A stretch of DNA of 64,000 nt from positions 62,001 through 126,000 of the forward strand of contig VWND01000035.1 in the NCBI GenBank assembly GCA_009599575.1. Direction: 5' to 3'. The notes under the pieces were generated by a model. It did not search any database, was not told the DNA's origin, and was given only the letters and a program-made list of their open reading frames with translations. The translations under genes were made by a program, and so were the position numbers. Origin of the DNA: Blumeriella jaapii. Its lineage: Eukaryota; Ascomycota; Leotiomycetes; Helotiales; Drepanopezizaceae. The number at the start of each line of letters is the position of its first letter. The first letter of the stretch is position 1. This document shows, piece after piece, positions 42,649-55,670 of this stretch.

Positions 42649-45600
42649 ATGTCTGACAGCCTCTACCACTCTCTCGCTCCAGGGCCCAACGACAATCCCA
42701 AGAGCCCCTACCAACCCGGACAACCCCAGCTCCAGCCTGTGACAGCTCAATCGCCGTATCAACAAGCTGGATCGAACTATGGCGCGTTCTCTCCAAATCC
42801 AGCCTACAATGGCTCGCAGATGGGACCACCTAGCGCATCGCCATACGGGGCTCCTCAGAGTCAAGGATATTTCCCAGATCCAGGCGCGCAGACACCAGAT
42901 GGAGGATTGGCAGCTCAGATGGGCGGACTGGGCATGGGAGAAGTCGCAACGCACGGCAGGAGGAAGAAGAAAGACAGACACGCCTACCACAGCGTTGAGC
43001 CCGCTGGATCGCCGGCGTTCAGTGGCATGCCGCAAGGAAATGCCCCTCCTACAGAGTTCCCGAATCCCAATCCATCAGGGATGTCGGGTCAGCCTCAGTC
43101 GCCGTACGGAAATCCACAAATTACGCCTCAAATGTCACAATTCCCTGCTCCAGTGAACGCTCCCTTCAACCCTGCGAACATGGCGTCTCCTGCCGAGTTT
43201 GCTTCTCGAAACGGCGCACCGGATTCAGGGTTTGCTGCCAACGTGCAGGGCTCTGCGCAAGGCCGAGTAGATCCAGATCAGATTCCGAGCATCCCCAGAT
43301 CAAGAGATGCCATTGCGCAGTACTACCTGAAAAACGTATACCCGACCTTCGAGCACCATATCCCACCTCCCGCCTCCGTGCCCTTTGTTGCGTTTGACCA
43401 AGGGAACGCTTCCCCCAAGTTTACGCGACTCTCTATGAACAGTATACCCTCTGCATCCGATGCGCTCCAATCGACCGGCCTGCCCCTTGGCCTTCTCCTA
43501 CAACCACTTGCTCCTCTGCAACCGGGTGAGCTCGAGATACCCGTATTGGATTTTGGAGAGGTCGGACCACCGAGATGCCACAGATGCCGAGCATACATAA
43601 ATCCGTTCATGGTGTTCAGAAATGGGGGCAACAAGTTCGTGTGCAACATGTGCAACTACGCGAACGATGTTCCCGCCGAATATTTTTCGGCAACGACACC
43701 TCAAGGAGCTCGCTTAGACAGAGAACAAAGACCAGAGCTGATGCGTGGGACGGTCGAGTTTTTGGTTCCCAAGGAGTACTGGTCGAAGCAGCCGGTTGGA
43801 CTGAGATGGTTGTTTCTTATAGATGTCGGTCAAGAATCTTTCAATAAGGGATTCTTAGAGGCTTTTTGCGAGGGAGTCATGGCTGCTTTGTACGGGGATG
43901 AAGGCGAAGATGGAGAGGTCAAGCGGAAAATACCCGAAGGTGCCAAAGTTGGGTTCGTGACATTTGATAAGGATATCCATTTCTACAACATGAACGTAAG
44001 TTATGCAGGTACTGCCTGTCATTGGCTGAACTGACCATGCTTCTAGCCTGCTCTGGACCAAGCTCAAATGTTGATCATGCCAGACATTGAAGACCCTTTT
44101 CTTCCGTTCGAGGAAGGCTTGTTTGTCGATCCTTACGAAGCGAAGTCAGTGTCTTTGATTGTGAGCTTGAATCATGACTGACAGTCCTAGGTCGAATATT
44201 ACTTCGTTGCTGAGTCAGCTTCCTACACTCTTTTCTCAGATCAAAAATCCCGAGCCAGCGCTTCTACCTACGCTGAACGCTGCACTGGCCGCTCTCGAGA
44301 AGACCGGTGGTAAAATCGTTTGCTCTTTAGCAGCTTTACCGACGTGGGGTCCTGGACGACTCTTTCTTAGAGATGACGGGAAACAGCACGGTGGTGATGC
44401 CGAGAAGAAGCTCCTCAATACGGAACACCCGGGGTGGAGGAAGGCTGCCGAGAAGATGGTCGCAGCAGGTGTTGGCGTAGATTTCTTTATGGCAGCCCCT
44501 GGTGGCGGCTATCTTGACATTGCAACAATCGGTGAGTCAGTAAAGCACCTTCTGTATTTCATCTCTAATATCTCCAGGTCACGTTTCTGCAACCACTGGA
44601 GGCGAGACCTTCTACTACCCTAACTTCGTGTCCCCACGAGACACTGAAAAGCTCTCACATGAGGTTGTACATACCGTTACACGAGAGACTGGATATCAAG
44701 CGCTGATGAAGGTCCGATGTTCGAACGGTTTGCAAGTCTCGGCCTACCATGGCAATTTCCTCCAACGCAACTTTGGAGCCGACGTTGAGTTTGGTGTTAT
44801 GGACTCGGATAAGGCGATGGGGGTTATGTTCAGCTATGATGGGAAGCTCGATTCGAAACTCGATGCACACTTCCAGAGTGCTTTGCTGTACACGACAGCA
44901 AGTGGTGAACGGCGGGTGAGATGCTCCAACATTATCGCAAGCGTGAGCGACAATGCGAAGGAGTGCATGAAGTTCGTCGACCAAGATGCAGTCTACTCGC
45001 TGATGGCCAAAGAAGCTGCCACGAAGATGACAACCGCCTCTCTGAAGGACATCAGAGGAGCGTTAACAGAAAAGAACGTCGACATCCTCGCTGGCTACCG
45101 AAAGAACTTTTCTGGATCACACCCACCCGGCCAACTTGTCCTCCCTGAGAACCTCAAAGAATTCAGCATGTACATTCTCGGCCTGATCAAGTCCCGCGCC
45201 TTTAAAGGCGGTCAAGAACCTACTGACCGCCGCGTCCATGACATGCGCATGCTCAAATCCATGGGCGCCCTCGAACTCTCCCTCTACCTCTACCCTCGCA
45301 TGATCCCCATCCACAACCTTGCGCCCGAAGATGGCTTTCCGAACGCTGAGGGCCACTTGCAAATGCCGCCTTCAGTCCGCGACTCCTTCGCCCGCGTCGA
45401 GGAAGGTGGTGTCTACCTGGTTGACAATGGCCAGAACTGCTATCTTTGGCTGCACGCTCAAACCTCTCCCAACCTCCTCATCGATCTTTTCGGCCCCGGC
45501 AAAGACTCTTTGAAAGAACTCGACCCTTACTCCTCCTCCATCCCCATCCTCGAAACGCACCTCAACGCCCAAGTCCGCAATATTCTCGAATACCTCAAGA

Positions 45601-45800
45601 CCATCCGCGGCTCCAAAGCGCTGACGATTCAGCTGGCGCGGCAGGGCCTTGACGGTGCCGAGTACGAGTTTGCGCGCCTGCTGGTCGAGGATCGCAATAA
45701 CGAGGCGCAGAGTTACGTCGATTGGCTGGTGCACATCCACCGCCACGTCCAGCTCGAGGTAGATCCCCACCGGTCCTTTTCTGCGGGTGCGGCATACTGA
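42649..45800 (+). CDS. SEC24: COPII coat cargo adaptor Sec24
   Basis: Exons 42649-43995, 44047-44144, 44191-44531 and 44578-45800 keep one frame across three 46-51-nt introns and give 1,002 aa. The N-terminal 200 residues are Pro/Gln-rich and disordered, as in all Sec24 proteins. The zinc finger is C310-X2-C313 and C332-X2-C335 (RCHRCRAYINPFMVFRNGG...CNMCNYAN). The trunk domain follows (LRWLFLIDVGQESFNKGFLEAFCEGV, KVGFVTFDKDIHFYNM, LIMPDIEDPFLPFEEGLFVDP), then the beta-sandwich (TGYQALMKVRCSNGLQVSAYHGNF), the helical domain and the gelsolin-like domain (GVYLVDNGQNCYLWLH). It selects cargo into COPII vesicles at ER exit sites. Length, order and motifs are complete. Confidence 0.95.
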
Positions 45801-47036
45801 TTAGTTGTCTGTGTAGTTGACCGGACAGCGAAAGAGGGATGATGGTGATAATTCGATTGCCTCAAATTTTGCAGGCTTGAGGCCCCCGTATTGGTAGGGT
45901 AGTGGGGTATAGGGGAGTTTGAGGGTCGATTGGGAGGAGTATCTGGGGGTGTGTTGAGAGTACATTTAGCGTGCATAGAAAAGTAATTCTGGTGCTTTCT
46001 TGTTTGATGCCAAGATCTTTGTGGTGTATGTTCTACATACACTTACAACTAGACGACGAGATCGTCCGGGCTTTTTCAGACTACTGGTGGTCTTTTCATG
46101 GCATGAGGGAAGCCGTCTGACAATACCTCTGTCCCTAAGTAAACGTCATCGGGTTTTCATTTTCCTCTTCCTTTTCTCGTTCTTTCGGCTTTGAACCCGA
46201 AGCTTAGTGGCTGGAAGTAGGCTACGATAGGGGGTGTCCCAACAAGACAAGCTGCACTTGGACTTCAGGTGCATGTAGGTAAGCAATGATCACGAACAGA
46301 GTTACAAGGCAAGCATGATAAAATTAATTGCCCGCGTCTATATCTAGATTCCGAATCCACCCCCCGCCAAAGCAGGTCCTTCCTTATATTATCGTTGCCG
46401 TTTATAGCAAAATCCTATCATTAATTGAATGACACCAGTGATAATGTATATGTCCGTCCACCCAGACTCTTGATATCGTGCCAACGTACTTAAGGAACTC
46501 GACTCTCTAGTATCGGATTTTCGTTTCTTCAACTTGCAGAAAAAGCGACTTCTAGAATTGTTTCAAGTACTTCCACGACACAGTTGTCACACGCTAAGTA
46601 GAATGACCAGGTACTGGAAGGATCCGATGCTTATGCGCCTGACTTGTAGATCTTGGCGTAAGTGGTTTCTAGAATGTGTTTAATGGCGGGAGTAGGTACT
46701 CCGTTGCCATTTATAGCTCTGGTCTAAATTTGCAGGTTTTCTGGTCTGGTCTGGCTAAGACTTTGGCTGTGAATTCGCGTTGGCCAGCTTCTTATTCAGG
46801 CAGAAGCTGATGTCTTGGGGACACCTGGGTACAAAGGAAGACCTGTTAATTATTTCAGTATGGAAAAAAATATAAACGGACAGATAGCGGGTACGTGGTC
46901 CGGAATCGGCTATGGTTTCTGATGGCCGAAACTTCTATGGGCGAAACGTCTATGACAACTTTTATCGTTGGTTGTGTGGTCTTTGAACTCCAAGAAAATA
47001 TAAAAAAATTATTCACAAAGTCCAAAAAGTATCTTT
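45801..47036. other. Intergenic region between SEC24 and tRNA-Pro
   Basis: No gene is supported. It includes the SEC24 3' region and, next to the tRNA, the T5 Pol III terminator (47024-47028 on the minus strand). Confidence 0.5.
47024..47028 (-). terminator. Pol III T5 terminator of tRNA-Pro
   Basis: Five T on the minus strand start 9 nt beyond the tRNA 3' end at 47037; a T7 run follows at 47002-47008. Confidence 0.7.
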
Positions 47037-47177
47037 GGGCGCATCCCGGGATTGAACCGGGGCTGAAGAGTTGTTAGATGTTGTTGGTCATGGAAACAAT
47101 TGGAGATAACTTACACCTCTCGCAATCATGTTTAGAGTGAACCCTAAGCGAGAATCATACCGCTAGACCAATGCACC
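47037..47177 (-). tRNA. tRNA-Pro(AGG) with a canonical intron and a second, spliceosomal-type insert
   Basis: Read on the minus strand, the gene shows acceptor stem GGTGCAT/ATGCGCC with discriminator C, A-box TGGTCTAGCGG, anticodon stem CTCGC/GCGAG around TTAGGGT (anticodon AGG), T-stem CCCGG/CCGGG and T-loop TTCAATC (B-box intact). Two stretches interrupt it: 17 nt after position 37 (the normal eukaryotic tRNA intron site) and 52 nt in the variable loop (47063-47114). Without both the molecule is exactly 72 nt with every stem paired. The 52-nt insert starts GTAAGT, has CATCTAACAA near its end and finishes CAG, the signature of a fungal spliceosomal intron. Pol III elements and terminator are present, so the gene looks usable if both inserts are removed. 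Homology to tRNA-Pro is clear; removal of the second insert is inference. Confidence 0.85.
47063..47114 (-). other. 52-nt GT-AG insert in the tRNA-Pro variable loop
   Basis: Boundaries AGGT|GTAAGT and TTCAG|CCCCGG restore a five-base variable loop (AGGTC) and a perfect T-stem. The CTAAC branch-like site lies about 12 nt before the CAG. Length and signals match neighbouring pre-mRNA introns (46-54 nt). Confidence 0.7.
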
Positions 47178-48654
47178 TCCTGATCTTGTGATCTGTTTTG
47201 ATGTCGGTGAAACTGGACGTGGAATATATATCATAACTCAAATGTTGTGTGACTAGCGTATTCCGTAAGCGATTGATACCGAACACACTACAGTACATAC
47301 AGTACAGCACTACAGCATCCACGCCATCCAAAAGCATAACGCGCACACTTTTTAACCTGATATGAAAATTAATTGATAGACAAAGGTGTTTTTCTTTCTA
47401 CATAGGGGCCTTCCCTTCCAAACTAACTCTTTCAGCATGCTGCACAAAAGCCACCGAACTTGATTGATTTCTGCTGTTGGGACGTTTCGGGTTGTAATGC
47501 ATCAACAGTAGCAATGTTACGAAACCCACAATGAGGCCCTAAAACATCAAATCTTCTTCACGCCCCGTGTGAGATTAAGAATTGGAGCATCCGTACTGTA
47601 ACATTGGTGGAGTTTAGTTTAGTCATGCACTATTGATCGCCCCCGAGACGTTTTCCTTCTCTCTTCTCCGATATCCAGGCTTCATCGCCATAACTCTGCA
47701 CGGAGGGATTAATGTGTGAACTCTACGTTGGCGGAGCCAGGCTTCTCTTGGATTGTTTTAAGCATGCGCGCTCACAAAGAATCGTGATACCACGCTGCGC
47801 TAGCAATCAGTAAGACTACACAGAAACAGGCTTCTTTTTTGAAATTGCAGGGAAAGCAAGTTGTGTGAATACTGCGACGAATATTGAAACAGACGGAAGG
47901 ACTCCTTGACGACATTGAAAGAAGTAGACCACCAAAATATCTAGCCTTACCTGGAGTACTCCAAAAATGACTCAACTGTGTCTCAATCCCGGTGTGAAGC
48001 TTCAACGCACAAGGCAGATTGGGATCGAAAGAAACTTTTAGAGAACGAGTATGCCCTTGTGATTGGATCGATACCCTGACAAGTGATACAAGCTCCAGTT
48101 TTGCTCTAGCTTCAGCTCGATCGAACACTATTTGTACGAGGCATATCCCCACCGCTCCCCTCCCAGTCAGAGAAGTTAAATTAATCCTGCACTCCGTAGG
48201 GTCCACTAGAACTTGAATCTCTGTGGGGGACTACTTACTTCGTTTGTGTATATTCCTGAGCAATGTGAAACCAAACAGAAAGCAAAGTCCAAATCGGGAT
48301 ACGAACTCCTTACTGTGTGAAGCGCTTGTTCATGAGCATAAGCTCAAGAAAAAGCTTCAAGCTTGGTAGAACGCAGAACAACAGAGCGAGTTCTGCTTTG
48401 TTTTCATGGTGTGTAACGAGAGATCGACGAGGATGTTTTATTAGTAGTACTACACAGTATGTAAAAGCTGGCCTAGTTGTTTCACTCGGCACCTTCTCTG
48501 GTGGATAACCAAACAATATTAAGTTGCCTCAAAAGTACTACATCGTATTCGTGCACAAGCATGGGTGTAGAATAGACTTTATTGTATTTTCAATGGAGCA
48601 GTGTGACGTATATCATTTAAACCTTGTATCGAAGTACCATTTGTTCGCTTTGGT

Positions 48655-48679
48655 GGGGGGGGGGGGGGGGGGGGTGGGG
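48655..48679 (+). repeat. Poly-G run (20 G, then T and 5 G)
   Basis: An uninterrupted run of 20 G followed by TGGGGG; such a run can form stacked G-quadruplexes or reflect assembly uncertainty in length. Confidence 0.9.
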
Positions 48680-51600
48680 GACACGAAACCAACGATTATG
48701 CTGCTTGGTGATTCGTATTAAAATGAAAAGAAAAGAAAACATAAGCATTCCAAGTAAATCTTACGGCATGTAAACCTCCTTGCAAGATGTTTGATTTGAC
48801 ATTGAATTGAGGATCGGGTTAGCATTGAGGAGGGGGAAAGGAGGGTAAGAGTGGACATGGTACATACTGTGCTTCGACATCAAGGTGGGCAGCACACCGT
48901 GCCTAACTCTCTACGAAATCAATCGCGCAGGACATTGGCTGGCTGATAATATACGGTGAGCGGCAGGTCGCAATCTTGACACGATGATAGACTTAACAGG
49001 CATAGCTGGAGATCGCCAAACAGAGGCACAACTGCGAATGCGAAGCGCGCCAGAGCAGCTCTCTCGAAGCTAGGGACGATCGAGCGCTTGCGACGTAGAA
49101 AGACCGCGTAAGCGAATAACTACCACCTAGAGTATTTACACCCGATCATCTCGTTCGAGCCAGCAACGGTCTAGAGTAGAATGCCGAGACAAACGAGAGG
49201 TGGGGGCGGTGGGTATTGCTTGAAGCTTGTCACGACGCAAAAGTATGACGTGAGCCCGCTTGCCAGTGCCCGCTTTTCACACTCCAGCGGCCTGGATGCT
49301 GGTTGGCGGTGGTGTTGGCGTTACTTCTCACAGTACATTACTCCTACTCTAACTGACCTCGCATAGGAGCCACGGATTCTTCGGGATACGACACTGTTTT
49401 TGATTGCAACTTGGAAAATGCACACATTACAGTACAGTAAGGTTGTGAAAAAAGTATGCAAGACACTTTATCAGAAAGTATGACAAGGCCGATCGTCGAG
49501 AGTTACGATTTGTTTAAACTTTGGAGGTGGTGGGAGTCTTGGGGAATACGAAGATGGCTTGACGTGACGCTGCCGTGCTTTTACTGACGATACGACGGTG
49601 CACTGTAAGCTTCGAGTCAGTAGTGCGTAAGCTCACACGATGAGCTTGTCGAAGAGATTCTACTAAGTGACGAGCCCTTCGAGCCAACTCTAATCCCATT
49701 CGTCGTCTGGCTTTCTCCTTTCTCCCCCGGTCAAGACCTGGGCTTTTCCCGCTCGCTCCATGCAGGGTTCTCTTTATGGTTATGGAAGGCTTTGGTGGCA
49801 GGGTACTCGTTCGTGGGAATCGGTTGCATGGTTGCTAGACTGATTTCCTCTGCCTTCTAGCTTCATTACAGAATGCTCGATGTGCGATCGAGCCCAGCGC
49901 ACATCTGATATGAACCCTTTTCGAATACTTGTGATCTTCCTTGTCATCTGAGATGGCTCCTGACAGTTTTGCTTGCGGTGGTACAACGAGTAAAAGTTTT
50001 TAAAGCACTAGCAAGGGAGGGTAAAACCTGAGCTAAAAGAGTAGGTTCACGTTAATGCGCTATCACGCGTTTTTGAAGGACAAGATCATCAGGCTGATGA
50101 TTATATACATACAATGAGTCATTTGGAAATTGGCCATGTTTTTGCTTCTTCAGATCTCTTGAAGCAAGTGTTATTAAGAAAGAGAATTTTGGAGCTCGGT
50201 TGTACAGTAAAATAGGGCCACCACACCGCCACTTTAGCTTATGTATTTCTTGCCTCCCATTTTGCAATATCCCTTCCACTCTTCTCTCTTTCTTCCATGA
50301 CCCGTCAAAGTCGCTCTTTATCCGGCTAGCTCGTACTTTATAATTCCGCCGCCTGCAGGCCTGTACGGCTAGCTGGGATGATTCGGATCTGCGACAGACA
50401 ACAACGCCCCGCCCTCGTACTCGGCAGAAAGCGAGGTTGGTGTCACCGTCGCTGGTGCCTCGTAAATCCTATGTACAGTATGGTACTTGTGCGAAATTAT
50501 GTTCATCCCACATCCGTGCGGAACTCCATCACAAGGAAGTATTTACAAGGGCCTTACACTATAAAAAGTAGTATTGCCAAATATCTCATACTATGTATAG
50601 CAAGGATTTACGCACAGATGTCAAACTAACATTATATCCCCCAGTTACGAATTACGGTTGCTCCAGCCCTTGAACAATTTTTTCTTATCTTTCCTCCTTT
50701 TTTCTTTCTTTTTGATTCTCTGTTTTTCTTTGGTTTTTTTCTCCTTTCTTTCTTTGCTAATCAATGAAGTTTAAGCTTAACCCCACGACTGGTCAGGAGT
50801 CGGAGGCGATAGGCAAGAAAATGTAGGGAGGGTGCAAGCGCATCGCACGTTTTGCGAGCGGCATTTCGCGCCATAAGGTTTTGCTTCCCAGAGGGATTCC
50901 TGCCACCACGGCTTGGCATGATGAGGGTGATGTCGCGTCCTCGGACATGCTTTCTTGGTTCTTCGTTCTTGGTTCTTGAGTAACAGGGGGCTTGTCGTAC
51001 TGTTGTACTGTACATAATATACAAAACATACTTCTTCTATACGGTAAAAAGGCGACTGTTTATTTCGCTTGGCGGTGTAAACAGAGTGCATTTCTCGCTT
51101 ATTCCCCCCTGACCCCTTTCCTATCAAAACATCGTGTCCCACCACTCTCCCATCACGTCTCATGTACGGGTATCTGCACAGCGGCTCGCCATCATTGTCC
51201 CATCATGGATTCTCCTTTCACGAGCGAAGGACGTTAAGCCCAATGCAAAAGCGTAGCACGATGCGCTGGCGTGGCCTGGGCCTTGGCGACTCAGCGTGGC
51301 GCCCTTGGCAGACTTGCTCGATTGCATGTCAGACGAATCTAGGTTTTAAGCATGTTTCTTAACTCGCTGCAGATCGCCGACGAACCCTGGTCTAAGTGAT
51401 GCTACCTCGGTCCTTGACCCTGATCCAGTCCAATCAGGGCGGGTGGTGATACGCCATGCGTGCTCCGAGTTTTCCGGGCTCACCTCTCTGGGCGGAAACT
51501 CTTGCGAAAAGGTTAAAGTGATCACTTACGGGGTGGGAGATGAAGAGACTGACGGGAGGGGGGGGGGGGGAAAGAGAGAGAGAGGAAAGGAGATTTGCCG

Positions 51601-54600
51601 TTGGACCAGGGCCCTGGGGTCTGTGGAGAAGACGAGATGGGAGTTCAACGCTATGCCGCATTGCGTCGCGAACTACGCTGTACACAGTACGCACTTCTCG
51701 TGCACTCCACTTCGAAGTCCAAGCTAAAGAAAGGTGTTCAGGTCAGCTCCTCACGATGAAGGTGTTTACATCATCCTTTGGCACGCTTCAGCGAACCGTT
51801 CCACTTGGCGCCATCGGTTGTCAAAGTATACTATTGCTTAGAAGCACTGGTGGTGCTCCATCAACCAGCCTTCCCAGCACATACTTGCTTCTTTAAGATG
51901 ATTCATTGGCTCGCGTGGTCTTCTGACTTCCCAGGAAGCTCCAGCCCAAAGTCTAATCGGCCAGCTGCCGGAAAAGACATCGAGCACTTCTAGAAGTCAT
52001 TAGCCGAGCCCGTATGAAAGCAGAAGTCTCTTGCTCGGGTCGGGTCTGCAACAGGGCAAAACCATGTCTATTTTGGAAGCGTCGTACCAAGCTTTAAGCC
52101 GGTCAGCTCCACCAGCAGGACCAGGCCCCCAGCGCCCTTTTCCGCCGCTGATAGGCCTGCGACGGGCGCGCTCTCGGAGCTCGGGGCTTTCTGCATGAGC
52201 GTGTTACAGTACGAGCTCGAAAAAGCGAAATGGAGAATAAGGTTAATTGATGGTTTCGGTCAAGCCTTCGACACGGAGATTCCCCTATGACGAAGAGCGG
52301 TGGAGCGGCCTGCAGGGTCGATCGTATTCGTGCACTTGCGACACGAACCGACAGGTGGGGGGGGGGGACGAGAAAGACGATACTGGAGATAGGCCATCTT
52401 CGAAGAAAGGGGGAGGTCGACATGCCGAAGAGGGAAGTGCTGTGTCTGTGTACACATGGCCTGCCCTCTCCACCCGGCACGGCATCAGGGCAGTCATCGG
52501 CACACTGGCTCGTCCCAAAGAAGTCTCCAGGCCACGAAGCTCAGAAAAGCTCAAGGTGTAACTTCGGTCAGACGCGCACGCTGGGGAGGATCGCGCGGGA
52601 TAAGGTTACGACGGTGGAGGGGAGCCAAGTGGAGGAGGTCATACTCTCTTTGGAATCTTTAATGCCTCAGGTACGCCGTGCCGAGATATCCATATCCCTC
52701 CTCTTTCTGGAAGTTAAAGCCAATCGGTCCATATGGAAGTCTCAGCCAATATCACAACGGAGCACGTGGTTGGTCTTGGGTCTCAGAGTCTGGCGAGCTC
52801 TCATTCTCACGAGGTGAGCTTCGACATGGCATTCACGCAACCATGCCACTCAATGCAACGCAACGATGGAGAGTCGGGATCTCTCCCACGACCCTCTCCG
52901 TCGTACTGTACAGGAAACGCCAGGCTGTCATCAATGCACGCGGAGGCCTTGCAACACATTACAGACTTGATAAGGCACATATCTGCATCTACTGTACGAG
53001 GTAGAGTTCATCATAAACCTAGGAACCTGTGCACACTCGAACTCTTTACACCTTCAGCTGGAGGGGGATGGCGGGTAGTCTAATCAAACCTTTTCGTGTC
53101 ACCCAGGCTCTGCAATGCCCATTAAGAAGGTATTCACGGTGCTCTTCGGGATGTACGGTACCAAGTGCGCAGGACTTCGATACAGGCGTAACACGCACAC
53201 CCTCAGGGGGTCTGGCCAACGGTCGAGCATTACAGTTTTCAAAGCTTTCTTCCAAAGCCTTCAACGTGTTTTCTTTTGACGCCTGTGACCAAGTCTTGAA
53301 GTCTTGTATAGGTTGAAGCACCTTGGCATCTTGTTTTCCTCAAACCGCCACTATAAACGAGTTTTCAATTTCTTTCGCTGGCCTATACTTTCCCTTGTAC
53401 TGTACTGTAGATGTATGCATCTGGGTGCCTCGGGCGCTCGATACGCATCTGCAAATCATGGCCCTGCTTCGTACGGAAAAAGCACCGCAATCTTACTTTC
53501 CTGCTTCCAGTCCCCATGGCGGCACTTGTCCTTCGTATGTTCTGGTGAGGCATCTCGGGACGACAAGGTTCCAAGCTTTCTCATTTACTTCTATCAGGCA
53601 GTCCTGTCCTCCAGACCCGCAAATACGAAAAAGTCACGTCCTCGAGAGGTTGCAATCTCGTAACAACCCCCTCGCCCTCGCGGCTCCATCCGAGCTCATT
53701 CATGGAAGCGTGGGCTCGTACACCGCAGCAGCGGCTTTCAGTTTCATACGAAGGTGGTTCTCAGGGACCAAGTAAGCTCCACGATCGGCATTCAAGCCTA
53801 CTCAAGCCGGAAAGCCAGTAGCGGTCACCAGCCAGAAAAGGTTTCCACCGTGCATCTCAGCCCGTCCGTCGTAAGAGCACTTTGCCTTTCGCATCTGATT
53901 CTAAAACTGGCTCAAAACAAGTTTTCGAGTTTGCGGTGTGAGGGGCGAATGCTTCTCGTCTTCATCGTGAGCGCACCGTAGAGCGATGCCTCCCTCGTTC
54001 GTCTCTGTTCGTCACCAGCTGCTGTGTTCCTCTGTTCCCCGTGGGTTCGGCGCTCGTGGATGCTGGTGGAAGATGCGTCGGGCGTAGGACAGTCAGGGAG
54101 CGAGGGCTAAGTTGGGTCGGGATCCGAGAGGGATTTTGAACACGTAAACTCGAGAGAAATCACCGGTAGGGCCGAATGTTCTTCACACGAAGGATGAGCA
54201 TGGCGATGGAAATCCAGACCGCTAAGCTCTGTTCCGGCGGAAGTCTTGTTTGTCTGCTTCTTAAGGTTATATGAGTTGGGCAATCTATCCAGGTTCGTAC
54301 TGTAGGTAAAAGCAGAAACCCGATCCCGAAGGAAGCAGGACATTGGCGAGGGATTTTTAATCAAAGAAAATTCGGAGGCAGAGTTTGGAGCGTATTGTGT
54401 TCTGATGCACCTCCATGTCATACGAGCGCTGCTGGCAAAGTCAAGCGTGCCCGGCCACTCGCGTCTGTGCTGGGCGGTTGGAATGATCTACAGGGTTCCG
54501 TGACAACTTTACTCTATACTGTGTACTCCTGTCAGTAGATGAACGTAATAAAGGAAGTATCATGATTACCCACCCATCCTGCCCTGGCCCGACCCAGCAC

Positions 54601-54657
54601 GGATTTCGAGGGTTGGGCCACGCTAGCCTCGGCGGGCAAAATGTCCAGTTCAAGCAC

Positions 54658-54689
54658 GGCATAAGGTTGACAGAAGCCAACCTTATGCC
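54658..54689. repeat. Perfect 12-bp inverted repeat with 8-nt loop
   Basis: GGCATAAGGTTG (54658-54669) and CAACCTTATGCC (54678-54689) are exact reverse complements around ACAGAAGC. Confidence 0.9.
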
Positions 54690-55533
54690 CCAAGCTTATG
54701 CCTGGCACGCCAGAGCCAACCTGGTGCCCTCCAGGACATCGTGTGTGTACCTCCCCGCGGCGTTTCGACCTTCCGATCTGAGGCGCGAGAAGGAACTGGG
54801 AAGGATCCGTCGGCATGATTGGGCGACGTGCCCTCAGACCATCTCAAACTCACCTCAGTGCTCGCATCGACTTGCTCCATTCGGGGCGCTGAGGGAGCGC
54901 TCTTCTCCCGAGTCGGCACAGAGGAGAACATCGGAACCGCTCTCGCTCGGCGGCCGCTGGGCAATCAAACGGGCGGGAATTAGACGCTGCTCCGCCGTTG
55001 GGAGGGCACGCTGCGTCCTGGACTGAGCTGTGTGTGCTGTACCGTACCGTACCGTACGGACTGCACAGGCGATCGATTTCTATTTTCGACGGGCGCGCCA
55101 GGATGGCCGACGGAGGACCAGCCGGCCACCTTCACTCACGGCCGCGACGGACTTCCGTGCTCGACCAGCACGAGACTCGCCGTGGGAATCCTGGCGCGCC
55201 GCGGTGAAGGTTTGGCGGCCCTTCGTATCCTCACGCGGTGGGGATGGCGGAGGGCCTTAGCCTTCGTACCGTCAATTTCGTTTTCATTGCTCTGGCGCCG
55301 TGACGGACATGCTTAATGAACCCGACGCTCGACGAGAGCGGCCTGCATAACGCTGCGGCTCGAAAATACTTTTCGCCTGCTTCTCCTCAGACAGCAGCCC
55401 CGGCCCCTGCGGGTGCAAGGAGCAGAGCCATGCAGCCAAGATGGCCGTCGTTTGCTTGTTTGCGGCCTTGTCGGCGCCAGCCAAGGCGCGCTATCCTCGA
55501 AGGGACAGATATAGCTGGATATAGCTGGAGGGC

Positions 55534-55670
55534 GAGTTAGCGAGTGAGGGAGGGAGGGAGGGGGGGAGAGAGGGAGGGAGGGCGTGAGTGAGGGCGTGAG
55601 TGAGGGAGCGAGTGAGTGAGAGAGCGAGTGAGGGAGTGAGTGAGGGAGCGAGTGAGGGAGCTAGTGCGTG
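55534..55670 (+). repeat. G-rich GAGGGAGTGAGC minisatellite
   Basis: Imperfect GAGTGAGGGAGC-like units. The part at 55548-55583 has at least six GGG runs with one-to-four-base spacers, a strong G-quadruplex pattern. It lies about 1.3 kb before the start codon of the Wor1/Ryp1-type gene. Confidence 0.85.

Noticed and set aside
47772..48206. 144-codon minus-strand frame near the tRNA gene
   Set aside because: No recognisable domain, mixed composition and no supporting splice or promoter signals.
54562..55026. 154-codon plus-strand frame in the gene-poor block
   Set aside because: No domain and it runs through the 54658 hairpin; overlapping antisense frames are similar in length.
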